Assembly: GCA_009392675.1 (NCBI GenBank)
Contig: VFFY01000025.1
Span: 1 to 8,546 of the forward strand
DNA: 8,546 bases
Source of the DNA: SAR202 cluster bacterium
Lineage (GTDB): Bacteria; Chloroflexota; Dehalococcoidia; Lucifugimonadales; UBA826
Direction: 5' to 3'
This document shows positions 1-6,576 of the stretch, piece by piece. Within the stretch, counting starts at the first letter, position 1. Each line of letters begins with the position of its first letter. The notes below the pieces were generated by a model. The model did no database searches and had not been told where the DNA came from. It was given only the letters and a program-made list of their open reading frames with translations. The translations under genes were made by a program, and so were the position numbers.

Positions 1-296
1 AGGTCTGGTGATGAAGCACTTATACCTGCATTGTTAACCAAAACATCCAACTTACCAAATTTTGATTTTAGGTACTCCATTAGTTTTTCCCAGTTGGATT
101 CTTCAGTCACATCTAAATGAAAATATTCTGCCGAACCTCCCGATTGAGTTATCTCTTCCACCAATTTTCCTCCAAGGTCATCTTCAATATCAGCCAAAAT
201 CACATGGGAGCCTTCATTTGAAAAAAGTCTTGCTTCAGCAGCTCCCATTCCATTTGAGGCCCCGGTTATTAAAGAAACCTTGTCTTTCAATCTCAT
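1..296 (-). CDS. Short-chain dehydrogenase/reductase, N-terminal part (runs off left edge)
   Basis: This is the first 98 codons of a classical SDR; the rest lies beyond base 1. The ATG at 294-296 has a good GGAGG site at 305-309, 8 nt upstream. The protein begins MRLKDKVSLITGASNGMG, so the Rossmann dinucleotide-binding loop TGxxxGxG sits at residues 11-18. Strand beta-2 ends in VILADIEDD; an Asp there usually means NAD rather than NADP. LDVTEES (adenine-binding region) follows, then LVNNAGIS just before the window edge. The catalytic Ser, Tyr and Lys are outside the window, so activity cannot be judged. The gene lies 30 nt downstream of the enoyl-CoA hydratase gene on the same strand and is probably co-transcribed with it. 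Together they could carry out hydration and alcohol-oxidation steps of an acyl-CoA-type pathway, which is inference. The substrate is unknown. Confidence 0.93.
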   Translation of the reverse strand, partial: MRLKDKVSLITGASNGMGAAEARLFSNEGSHVILADIEDDLGGKLVEEITQSGGSAEYFHLDVTEESNWEKLMEYLKSKFGKLDVLVNNAGISASSPD

Positions 297-326
297 TTTA
301 ATTACCTCCGTTATTTAAAGTATTTG

Positions 327-1115
327 TTACCTCATTTTCCATTCTGGTCTTCTTTTCTCTGAGAAGGCTTTAGGACCTTCAACAGAGTCCTCCGTTCCTG
401 AAATCCTCTCTGAAATAGGAATGGCAAGCTTTTGAGAGTATTCAACAGGCAAGTTTCTACCCTGGTAAACGATTTGCTTTATCGCCTGTACCGCAAGAGG
501 TGCACACAGTTTAATCTCTCCCGCCACCTTATCTACCCTTTCAATCAATTGTTTTCTATCATCTACAACGTCTTGTATGAGTCCAATATTGTATGCTCTG
601 TCTGAATTGATTCTGCTACCAGTTAATTGCATATATAGAGATTCTCCCAGCGGTATCATTCGGTTTAAGTTGTGTAATCCATAGCCAGCAAGAATACTCC
701 ACCTTGGTTCAGGAAGGCCGAACTCGGATTTCTTAGTTGCAATCCTTATGTCGCATTGAAGGGATACCTCGAGACCGCCCGCTACGCAAAACCCATCAAT
801 AGCTGCGATTAAAGGTTTATAAACACCCATATCAACAAATGATCCTGCTCCCCTTGGATCTAATACCTGTCGTTCTCCTTGAGCATCAAGTGTCGCTCTT
901 TCTTTCAAATCCATTCCCGCTGAAAACGCCCTACCTCCCGCACCAATCAAAACTCCCAGAATAACCTCTGGGTCGTCCCTTACTTCTGCAAGAGCTTCCC
1001 TGAGGCCAGAGCTCAACTCCCTGTTTAAAGCATTCATGGAATCAGGCCTGTTTAAGGTTATATAACCTACTCCATCACGTTTCTCATATAAAATCGTGTT
1101 CGTTGATATTGTCAT
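327..1115 (-). CDS. Enoyl-CoA hydratase/isomerase (crotonase family)
   Basis: A 262-residue crotonase-fold protein of the usual family length. The family hydrates or isomerises enoyl-CoA thioesters in the cytoplasm. The oxyanion-hole segment is AFSAGMDLKE (Ala66), and the second oxyanion glycine is Gly113 in VAGGLEVS. Both hydratase glutamates of the rat enzyme (Glu144 and Glu164) have counterparts here at Glu116 and Glu136 (FGLPEP), with exactly the same 20-residue separation, so a real hydratase is plausible. The C-terminus EGPKAFSEKRRPEW is typical of the family. The ATG at 1113-1115 is preferred because GGAG lies 9 nt upstream (1125-1128). An in-frame TTG at 1128-1130 overlaps that site and is unlikely to be the start. 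The gene precedes an SDR gene by 30 nt, suggesting a two-gene unit. Substrate specificity cannot be read from sequence; related dehydratases, isomerases and hydrolases share the fold. Confidence 0.93.
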   Translation of the reverse strand: MTISTNTILYEKRDGVGYITLNRPDSMNALNRELSSGLREALAEVRDDPEVILGVLIGAGGRAFSAGMDLKERATLDAQGERQVLDPRGAGSFVDMGVYKPLIAAIDGFCVAGGLEVSLQCDIRIATKKSEFGLPEPRWSILAGYGLHNLNRMIPLGESLYMQLTGSRINSDRAYNIGLIQDVVDDRKQLIERVDKVAGEIKLCAPLAVQAIKQIVYQGRNLPVEYSQKLAIPISERISGTEDSVEGPKAFSEKRRPEWKMR

Positions 1116-1651
1116 TGTATTTTTCTCCAAATACTTCTTCTATCGGATTCCGTGAAACCGAGTCAAAGCACGTTATTACTCATCAATTGGCACCAATTTC
1201 GTAACAGTAGCAGAAAGAACTGGTAACAAACAGATGGCGAAGACAATGCTGGGGTAGACTTGCACACCCATAGCTTTCGGCACTATTTAGAGAGAGACTT
1301 GGATTAGATTTACGAGAAAATAAGCAAGGGTCATCTCAGCCCCAATCGATGCATCGTGGAGGGACTGAGATGCCCAATTAATGGTACTAGATTAATGGCA
1401 ATGGCCCAGTCCTGATAAGGCTGCATGGGTTCAATCATTTCCTTATAGTCATCAACAAGGAAAATTCAAGATCACGCCAGCCCCACCGCATGTGTAGCAA
1501 TATCGGTGAGACTGACCAAATAATAGTATCATCCCAGTCCCATTTACGAGAGTTTCCAGAGCAAATTAGTTAGAGTAACTCTGAGGGATTGTGGGACCGA
1601 TATGCCCATGCACAGGTTGCAATACACGCCTTTTAGGGGTGAAACGTAATC
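1116..1651. other. Gene-poor region with short broken open frames
   Basis: No intact gene is seen here on either strand. On the minus strand, several open stretches of about 35-45 codons follow one another in different frames, each ended by a stop. One includes DDYKEMIEPMQPYQDW. The last, ending just upstream of the crotonase gene, includes the hydrophobic run PSIVFAICLLPVLSATV and then stops. This could be the wreck of a membrane-protein gene with several frameshifts, but stretches this short also occur by chance and I do not recognise a family. The region also holds the hairpin element at 1328-1375. The crotonase promoter should lie here. TTGACT occurs on the minus strand near 1162-1167 but has no convincing -10 partner. 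Confidence 0.4.
1328..1375. repeat. Imperfect inverted repeat with palindromic loop
   Basis: The arms GGGTCATCTCAGCCCC (1328-1343) and GGGACTGAGATGCCC (1361-1375) pair over 14 bp. The stem is three outer G-C pairs, one bulged T, eight perfect pairs (CATCTCAG with CTGAGATG), one C-A mismatch and three inner G-C pairs. The 17-nt loop contains CGATGCATCG, itself a perfect 10-bp palindrome (1347-1356). It sits in the gene-poor stretch between the crotonase gene and the tRNA fragment. There is no clear U-run on either side for a standard terminator, though the minus-strand exit reads TTGCTTATTTTC, which is mildly T-rich. It may be a protein-binding palindrome, a structured RNA, a weak terminator or an end of a miniature element. 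Confidence 0.6.
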
Positions 1652-1694
1652 ATGGTGGGCGGTATAAGAGTCGAACTTGTGACCTCCGCGATGT
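1652..1694 (-). repeat. Displaced 3' half of tRNA-Val (att-like direct repeat)
   Basis: These 43 bp match 3332-3374 of the intact tRNA-Val gene at 41 positions, in the same orientation. The match starts inside the anticodon (its second base) and runs through the anticodon stem, variable loop, T arm, acceptor strand and CCA. It then ends abruptly on both sides. Of the two differences, 1687 (C versus T) would give a tolerable G-U pair in the anticodon stem, while 1679 (G versus A on the plus strand) breaks a T-stem pair. No 5' half is present, so this is not a functional tRNA. It is the expected left-over at the far end of an element integrated into the tRNA gene. Confidence 0.85.
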
Positions 1695-1867
1695 TTTACA
1701 AGAAAAGCTGGATTCATACCTAAATTCACTACTTCTAAGGGGATTATTTCAGGCTCACATAGAAAAAGTTAGCCAGTACCTATCAGGGCTTGTAAACAAA
1801 TAACCCAAAAACGGCACTAAATTACCTCGCTCAATCCGCGAGTCTTAGATCGCAATCAAAAATATGC
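1695..1867. other. Non-coding stretch between tRNA fragment and MFS gene
   Basis: This is 173 nt inside the putative island, downstream of the MFS stop codon. An open plus-strand frame continues out of the tRNA fragment up to about 1803, but it resembles no protein family I know and its first part is tRNA sequence. A 5-bp stem (CTCGC at 1826-1830 with GCGAG at 1838-1842) is too weak, and lacks a T-run, to call a terminator. If the island model holds, this stretch would contain what is left of the element's far end. Confidence 0.4.
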
Positions 1868-3151
1868 TTATAGTTTCTGTGTTAACTTCCTAGGTTTTTT
1901 GACAAACAACATTAGGAAGGCGCCGAAAAAGGTCAAGATTGCGAACACCGAGAATGGGATTACATAAGAATTTGTAGTATCAAACATATAGCCGGCAAAT
2001 AGGGGTGCCCCAATCATACCTATATTCATTGGGAACTGGGATATGCCCATAATCGTCGCGAAGGCCTTTCGTCCGAAATATTCTCCCCGGATAGCTGTGG
2101 TTAATGGGTTACGACCACCGAATCCTATTCCGTACAGCAAGGCAAAAATGTAGGCCAAAAGTACAGTGTCTGCGAACGCAATTATTGTTATGGCGATTCC
2201 TTGGATAGCAAGAAATATGGCGATCATAAGAGTTTTGGGAAGGCGGTCTGCAAAATAACCTGAAAGAAACTGGGACGGCAAGGCCACTATGGTGTAGGTA
2301 AGAACCACAGTACCGGCTCCACTCAACGTCATACCCATGTCTGTCAGTTTTGGCACTAAATGTAATGCAAGGGTGACGATTGCAACACTTGAGGCCACTT
2401 GCATGATCGTTAGTATCCAAAACACCGGAGTTCTTAACGCTTGTCCAGCGGTAAAATCAGGCTCTTCGTCTTCTGTTGGGACAGACTCTGACAGCCTCTC
2501 TGAGTCACCGTCAGGTTGTAGACCTATATCCTCTGGGTGGTTTCTTATAACTTTCGCCGCCGGGCCCACAACTATTAAGAGAAATACCCCGATTATTGTG
2601 GCAGCCCCGCGAAATTCGAAAGTTTCTATTCCAATTGCTAAAAGGGGAACAAGTAAACCTCCAAAGTGGATGCCAGACATGGCAGAAGCCATGGCAAATG
2701 TACGTTGCCGTGTGAACCAATTATTCACCATAGCGATTATGGCAAGCCACCCCCCCAGACCTGAGCCAAGCGAGACAATCATAAATGACGCATAGAATTC
2801 CCAAAGAGTTTTCACCTGCCCCAGCCATATAAAGCCTAGTCCCATAAGGACATAACCTATCAACACCATTTTCCGAGTTCCTACACGATCTACCAAGAAA
2901 CCTTCCACGGGACCCAGAATGGCTCCCTCCACCCTTGCTAGGGAGAACGCCCCGGATAGGGCAGTTCGGCTCCATCCGAATTGACGTTCAAGAGCTACCA
3001 AAATCGTGCCTAAACCTTGAAACACTGTAAGAGACATCAATGTCAGCAGAAAAGCAGCTACCCCAACAAGCCACCAGCCATAAAATATATCTCCTGTTGG
3101 GAACAGGGGCCCTAAGGTACGGTTTCGACTTTTACCAGGATCAAATGACAT
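1868..3151 (-). CDS. MFS transporter, OFA/monocarboxylate-type
   Basis: A 427-residue inner-membrane carrier with about 12 membrane segments in two halves: hydrophobic stretches at roughly 24-46 to 181-198, a hydrophilic central loop at 199-238 (acidic, TEDEEPDF), then 242-264, 276-298, 307-347, 364-386 and 396-416. The MFS motif A appears after segment 2 as GFLVDRVGTRK (84-94), with its mirror GYFADRLPK (298-306) in the second half. NWFTRQRTFAMASAMSG (144-160) and FTAGQALRTPVFWIL (233-247) resemble oxalate/formate and monocarboxylate transporter families, so an organic acid is a reasonable but unproven substrate. The ATG at 3149-3151 has only a weak purine-rich site (AGAGAAA) upstream. The gene stands alone between the intact tRNA-Val and its displaced 3' half and is therefore the apparent cargo of a small island. 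No neighbour reveals the substrate. Confidence 0.9.
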   Translation of the reverse strand: MSFDPGKSRNRTLGPLFPTGDIFYGWWLVGVAAFLLTLMSLTVFQGLGTILVALERQFGWSRTALSGAFSLARVEGAILGPVEGFLVDRVGTRKMVLIGYVLMGLGFIWLGQVKTLWEFYASFMIVSLGSGLGGWLAIIAMVNNWFTRQRTFAMASAMSGIHFGGLLVPLLAIGIETFEFRGAATIIGVFLLIVVGPAAKVIRNHPEDIGLQPDGDSERLSESVPTEDEEPDFTAGQALRTPVFWILTIMQVASSVAIVTLALHLVPKLTDMGMTLSGAGTVVLTYTIVALPSQFLSGYFADRLPKTLMIAIFLAIQGIAITIIAFADTVLLAYIFALLYGIGFGGRNPLTTAIRGEYFGRKAFATIMGISQFPMNIGMIGAPLFAGYMFDTTNSYVIPFSVFAILTFFGAFLMLFVKKPRKLTQKL

Positions 3152-3203
3152 TATTCTGTTTCTCTTTTGAGTGGTGGCAAACTTAACGGAACAACTGATG
3201 ACG

Positions 3204-3209
3204 AGTATA
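3204..3209 (-). promoter_or_regulatory. Possible -10 box for the MFS gene
   Basis: On the minus strand TATACT matches the sigma-70 -10 consensus at five of six positions and lies about 50 nt upstream of the MFS start codon. The hexamer 17 bp further upstream (TTCCTT, 3227-3232) is a poor -35. The site would give the MFS gene its own promoter, independent of the tRNA. The call rests on one hexamer and is weak. Confidence 0.22.
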
Positions 3210-3332
3210 AATGGCCTAGAGGATTAAAGGAACGTTGCGAAAAACTTGTAACCACTTTTATAACCAGTCAAGAAACAGGCCACAAAAATGGGGCAAAGAA
3301 AGAAGATAATTCCATGCCCAACCCTAGCGGGA

Positions 3333-3409
3333 TGGTGGGCGGTATAAGAGTCGAACTTATGACCTCTGCGATGTCAACGCAGCGCTCTAAACCACTGAGC
3401 TAACCGCCC
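3333..3409 (-). tRNA. tRNA-Val (anticodon GAC)
   Basis: The minus-strand sequence folds into a complete cloverleaf of 77 nt including an encoded CCA. The acceptor stem is GGGCGGT with ACCGCCC, the D stem GCTC with GAGC around a GG-containing loop, and the anticodon stem CTGCG with CGCAG around TTGACAT. The variable loop is AGGTC and the T stem ATAAG with CTTAT around TTCGACT. The discriminator is A, followed by CCA at 3333-3335. The anticodon GAC (3373-3375) reads GUC valine codons. All stems pair fully, so the gene looks functional. Its 3' half is repeated at 1652-1694, marking it as a likely integration site. Confidence 0.96.
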
Positions 3410-3448
3410 TTGATGGTGTATCTGTTTTTTCTCTACGAAGCAGCAAAA

Positions 3449-3477
3449 AGCTTAGCAACGTAACCAATCTCAGTCAA
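3449..3477 (-). promoter_or_regulatory. Candidate promoter for tRNA-Val
   Basis: On the minus strand TTGACT (3472-3477) matches the -35 consensus at five of six positions. Exactly 17 bp separates it from TAAGCT (3449-3454), a poor -10 with three of six matches. The predicted transcript would start around 3442, about 33 nt before the tRNA 5' end. The good -35 and ideal spacing support it; the weak -10 does not. Confidence 0.33.
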
Positions 3478-3495
3478 CGGAATGTGACCCCAGAT

Positions 3496-4308
3496 TTAAT
3501 GTTCCATCACCGTGCCACCGTTCTGGTTGATTGACTGCCCATGAATCCATGATGCAGCTTCGGTGCAAAGATATGCACAAAAATCACCAACTTCTTCATC
3601 GGTACCATTCCGACCTATAGGAGTCGAATCAGCCATGTTGCTCCATGTGTTACCCCTGCCAAGAATATCCATCCTATGAGTATCTACGGCCCCGGGGCAT
3701 ACAGCATTAACATTTATATTGTGAGATCCAAGTTCCTTCGCCATCGATTGTGTCATGCCTACGATGGCAAAATTCGCCCCGTTATAGGCAAGAGTATTCG
3801 CTGATCCACGCTTGCCAGCTGTCGATGAAATATTTACTATTTTCCCGCCGTCACCCTGGTCAATCATGGGTTTGATGGCGGCCTTAGTACAAAGGAATGT
3901 TCCAGTTACTTTGATATCCATTACTTTCTGGAAAGTGTCTTCATTCAGGTCCAATATCGGCGTCCTATCTTCTGCCCGAGCATAGGCCGCGTTATTTATC
4001 AAAATGTCCACCCGTCCGAACTCTTTGATGGTTTCATCAACCATTCTTTTAACATCATCCCTGTTTGTGACATCTACCACCAAAGGAAGTGCTCGCCTGC
4101 CTATATCCCGAACCCGCTCAGCAACAGTTTCAATATCCTTCCAACCAATTGCCTTTTCATCGTCAGGGAATGAATCCGGGCTTCTTCCAGTTCCTGTAAC
4201 AACAACGTCTGCCCCCAATTTTGCCAGAGCTTCAGCAGCGGCTCTGCCTATACCTCTTAATCTACCTGCACCCGTAATGATTGCTACTTTTCCGTCAAGT
4301 TCTCCCAT
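3496..4308 (-). CDS. SDR family oxidoreductase with atypical catalytic tetrad
   Basis: A 270-residue protein of classical SDR length and fold, presumably cytoplasmic and NAD(P)-binding. The glycine-rich loop reads TGAGRLRGIG (12-21), two residues longer than the usual TGxxxGxG. LINNAAYA (103-110) replaces the usual NNAG with NNAA. The catalytic Ser162 (NISSTAGKRG) and Tyr175 are present with the normal 13-residue spacing, but the YxxxK motif reads YNGAN, putting Asn179 where Lys is expected. The helix position that normally holds the tetrad Asn (as in VNLTGTF) is Lys133 in DIKVTGTFLC. The C-terminal part (VNAVCPGAVDT, INQNGGTVM) is normal, so the gene does not look decayed. The ATG at 4306-4308 has GGGGAG 10 nt upstream. 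The gene lies 85 nt downstream of the hydrolase gene and may be separately transcribed. The substrate is unknown. Confidence 0.92.
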   Translation of the reverse strand: MGELDGKVAIITGAGRLRGIGRAAAEALAKLGADVVVTGTGRSPDSFPDDEKAIGWKDIETVAERVRDIGRRALPLVVDVTNRDDVKRMVDETIKEFGRVDILINNAAYARAEDRTPILDLNEDTFQKVMDIKVTGTFLCTKAAIKPMIDQGDGGKIVNISSTAGKRGSANTLAYNGANFAIVGMTQSMAKELGSHNINVNAVCPGAVDTHRMDILGRGNTWSNMADSTPIGRNGTDEEVGDFCAYLCTEAASWIHGQSINQNGGTVMEH

Positions 4309-4393
4309 ATCAAAAAGGCTCCCCTTTATTTGGATGTTTATTGGCTATTAACTAGTAAGTAAACTTGAGTATATCCCAACCACCCCCGCCATG

Positions 4394-5083
4394 CTATTCC
4401 GGTGCTTCACCAGGAAGGTATAGGTGATTGGCAACCCACGATTTGACCTTCTCGATGACTTCCTCAGAAGTTTCTCTTAACCCGTGACCTGTAGCCGGCA
4501 TAAAGATCACTTCTTTCGGTTCCTCCGCCCAATCGAATATGGTCTGGGAGCATTGGGGCGACAAAACGATGTCATCTTCACCATGAATTAGTAAGATCGG
4601 ACGTGGGGATACTTCTGAAACATCAGTTGCCCCATGTGTTTGGCTTGAGAGAGCAATGACTCCTTTTACTTTGTCGGAAAAAGGCGCCGCTTTTATAGCA
4701 ACCGCACCTCCAAATGAATGCCCTACCAGTAAAATGTCCGAATGGCCTGTACCCGCCAAAAATGATACCCCAGCCAAAGTGTCCATGACACATTCAATCA
4801 ACTCGCCGGGCTCCCTATAGTCAATTCGTAAAGATGTGATTCCAGGTGATAATTCCTCACCAACAATTCGATACAAACCCCCAGCTGGGCCGTCGAATCC
4901 TCCACGAGCACCCCCTACCCATATGACACCACGGTTGGCTGGTCTGTCAGGATCATGATGAACTATCGTATTGATTGGGCCTCTCGTGGTTTGTAAAGTT
5001 AGCCCTCTTCCTGTCTGATCCTCAGGAATTTCCCATTCTGCGAGGCCGATAATTCCGATCGATATATCATCAGAATCTTGCAT
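4394..5083 (-). CDS. Alpha/beta hydrolase (dienelactone-hydrolase-like)
   Basis: A 229-residue alpha/beta-hydrolase-fold protein with no signal peptide. The nucleophile elbow is GHSFGG with Ser123, the acid lies in LLIHGEDDIV (Asp171), and the His is His200 in MPATGHGL, so the Ser-Asp-His triad is complete and in the usual order. The family cleaves esters, lactones or related bonds; nothing here fixes the substrate. The ATG at 5081-5083 is chosen because AAGGG (5090-5094) lies 6 nt upstream. This site overlaps the gatA stop codon region, which implies translational coupling to gatA. An upstream in-frame TTG at 5120-5122 would give 242 residues overlapping gatA and lacks a comparable site. It is the last gene of the tightly packed run and is followed by an 85-nt gap without an obvious terminator. 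Confidence 0.9.
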   Translation of the reverse strand: MQDSDDISIGIIGLAEWEIPEDQTGRGLTLQTTRGPINTIVHHDPDRPANRGVIWVGGARGGFDGPAGGLYRIVGEELSPGITSLRIDYREPGELIECVMDTLAGVSFLAGTGHSDILLVGHSFGGAVAIKAAPFSDKVKGVIALSSQTHGATDVSEVSPRPILLIHGEDDIVLSPQCSQTIFDWAEEPKEVIFMPATGHGLRETSEEVIEKVKSWVANHLYLPGEAPE

Positions 5084-5089
5084 TTTTAG

Positions 5090-5096
5090 CCCTTCT
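5090..5096 (-). promoter_or_regulatory. Ribosome binding site of hydrolase overlapping gatA stop
   Basis: The minus strand reads TAGAAGGG, where TAG is the gatA stop (5095-5097) and AGAAGGG is the Shine-Dalgarno site for the ATG at 5083. This decides the start against the upstream TTG and indicates termination-reinitiation coupling. Confidence 0.6.
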
Positions 5097-6558
5097 AAAT
5101 AGATGGGAAGTGATTGTGCCAATCTGTGGCTTGTTCATATGCATATGCCGCCTTGAACAAATTAGTTTCTTGTAAGGTGCCTGCCATAAATTGAAGCCCA
5201 ACCGGCAATCCATCAACCATTCCGGCCGGAATTGAAATTCCCGGGATTCCGGCTATGTTTGCTGGAATTGTAAATATGTCATTTAAATACATTTGTAACG
5301 GATCGTCGATTTTATCTCCGATCTTAAAGGCTGTGGTAGGTGAAGTCGGCATGGCTAAGACATCGACGTTTTTAAACACATCCTCAAATTCTTGTCTTAT
5401 CAAAGTCCTAACCTTTTGGGCCTTCAAGTAGAAAGCATCATAATATCCAGCGGATAACGCATATGCACCAAGCATAATCCGCCTTTTAACTTCAGGGCCG
5501 AAGCCATTAGATCTTGTGTTCTCTAGCCCCGCCCACATAGTTTCAGCATCTTTCTCAGAAAACCCGTATTTAACTCCATCGTATCTCGCTAGGTTGGCGG
5601 AAGCCTCTGACGGTGCGATTATGTAGTAGACTGCCAGCGCATACTTGGTGTGCGGAAGAGAAACTTCCTTCACATCAGCTCCTAGGCCCCTTAACACCTC
5701 TACTGAATCAAGAATCGATTTCTCAACCCCCGGGCTGATCCCTTCAATAAAATATTCTTTCGGAATACCAATCCTAAAACCCTTAAGGTCAGTAGTCAGA
5801 TTACTGACATAATCCGGTATTTTTACATCCAGGGAAGTAGAGTCTCTAGAATCGTGTCCTGCGATTGACTGGAGAACCAAAGCGCTATCTTCCACGCTCT
5901 TTGTCAAAGGACCTATCTGGTCCAATGAGCTAGCAAAAGCTACTAATCCAAATCTGCTTACCAACCCATAAGTGGGTTTCATACCAACAACGCCGCATAA
6001 AGAGGCAGGCTGCCTTATGCTCCCACCGGTGTCTGATCCAAGTGAAAATACACATTCTGAAGCTGCTACAGCAGCAGCTGGCCCACCACTGCTACCTCCG
6101 GGAACCCTGTTAGTATCCCAGGGATTTTTTGTCGATTTGAGAGCTGAGTTTTCTGTCGATGATCCCATAGCAAATTCATCTAAATTCCCTTTGCCAAGCA
6201 AAACAGAATTCTCATTTTTTAGATAAGTCGATACTGATGCATCAAATGGCGGAATAAAATTTTCCAACATTTTTGAGGAACAAGTTGTAGGGATACCTGA
6301 GTAGCAAATATTATCTTTTAATTGCATCGGGATTCCAGTGAGGTTTGTTTGAGTTCCCTCACCTATTCTCTTATCTGCCAAGGTAGCGTCTTCTAGGGCT
6401 CGATCTTCCGTGACTGTGACATATGCATCTATGTCTTTTTCAAAATTTTTGATTCTTTCGAGGTATTTTTTGGTAAGTTCAACTGCCGACACTTCTTTGT
6501 TATCAAGAAGCCGTCTAGCTTCAGCAATTGTAATAGTTTCAAGGTTTACAGATTCCAT
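5095..6558 (-). CDS. gatA: Asp-tRNA(Asn)/Glu-tRNA(Gln) amidotransferase subunit A
   Basis: A 487-residue amidase-signature protein, matching GatA in length. GatA releases ammonia from glutamine; with GatC and GatB it converts Glu-tRNA(Gln) and Asp-tRNA(Asn) to the amidated forms in the cytoplasm. The Ser-cisSer-Lys triad is visible: Lys81 (QLKDNI), Ser156 (VPGGSSGGP) and Ser180 (GSDTGGSIRQPAS), with the 24-residue Ser-Ser spacing of the family. LDEFAMGSSTENSA (126-139), VVGMKPTYGLVSRFGL and ASSLDQIGP are characteristic of GatA rather than general amidases. The ATG at 6556-6558 lies 18 nt after the gatC stop. The only purine-rich site (AGGA at the gatC stop) is 16 nt away, so translation probably depends on coupling to gatC. 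No gatB is seen in the window. The other neighbours are metabolic enzymes, an unusual setting. Confidence 0.97.
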   Translation of the reverse strand: MESVNLETITIAEARRLLDNKEVSAVELTKKYLERIKNFEKDIDAYVTVTEDRALEDATLADKRIGEGTQTNLTGIPMQLKDNICYSGIPTTCSSKMLENFIPPFDASVSTYLKNENSVLLGKGNLDEFAMGSSTENSALKSTKNPWDTNRVPGGSSGGPAAAVAASECVFSLGSDTGGSIRQPASLCGVVGMKPTYGLVSRFGLVAFASSLDQIGPLTKSVEDSALVLQSIAGHDSRDSTSLDVKIPDYVSNLTTDLKGFRIGIPKEYFIEGISPGVEKSILDSVEVLRGLGADVKEVSLPHTKYALAVYYIIAPSEASANLARYDGVKYGFSEKDAETMWAGLENTRSNGFGPEVKRRIMLGAYALSAGYYDAFYLKAQKVRTLIRQEFEDVFKNVDVLAMPTSPTTAFKIGDKIDDPLQMYLNDIFTIPANIAGIPGISIPAGMVDGLPVGLQFMAGTLQETNLFKAAYAYEQATDWHNHFPSI

Positions 6559-6576
6559 ATCTAGTTGAAGGCGTTC

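Larger units (their letters stand above)
1652..3374. mobile_element. Putative remnant integrative island in tRNA-Val carrying an MFS transporter
   Basis: The segment is bounded by the tRNA 3' half within the intact tRNA-Val gene (3332-3374) and by a direct copy of the same 43 bp (1652-1694). Tyrosine recombinases commonly cross over in the anticodon loop or T arm of tRNA genes. The element brings its own 3' half, which restores the tRNA, and pushes the old half to the far end. The layout here, with the intact tRNA first, cargo 3' of it and the orphan half last, fits that model. The only gene between is the MFS transporter. No integrase or excisionase is visible, so the island must be degenerate, a deletion product or a satellite. 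An alternative is a partial tandem duplication, but the breakpoint inside the anticodon argues for site-specific recombination. Confidence 0.5.

Noticed and set aside
1377..1398. Two copies of ATTAATGG six bases apart
   Set aside because: Too short and isolated to be a meaningful repeat in AT-rich intergenic sequence.
1544..1729. Minus-strand open frame of 61 codons spanning the tRNA fragment
   Set aside because: It runs through the tRNA 3' half, has no good ribosome binding site and no recognisable features.
1591..1803. Plus-strand open frame of 70 codons over the tRNA fragment
   Set aside because: GGRYKSRTCDLRD is again translated tRNA antisense; the remainder resembles no protein I know and there is no ribosome binding site.
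1826..1842. Small hairpin downstream of the MFS gene as a terminator
   Set aside because: Only five base pairs and no T-run follow on the minus strand.
2337..2795. Plus-strand open frame of 152 codons
   Set aside because: It lies entirely opposite the MFS gene and has low-complexity composition typical of an antisense shadow.
3167..3403. Plus-strand open frame of 78 codons upstream of the MFS gene
   Set aside because: Its last third is the reverse of the tRNA-Val gene; the residues GGIRVELMTSAM are a familiar artefact of translating tRNA antisense.
4004..4351. Plus-strand open frame of 115 codons
   Set aside because: It is antisense to the SDR gene, which has full family motifs on the other strand.
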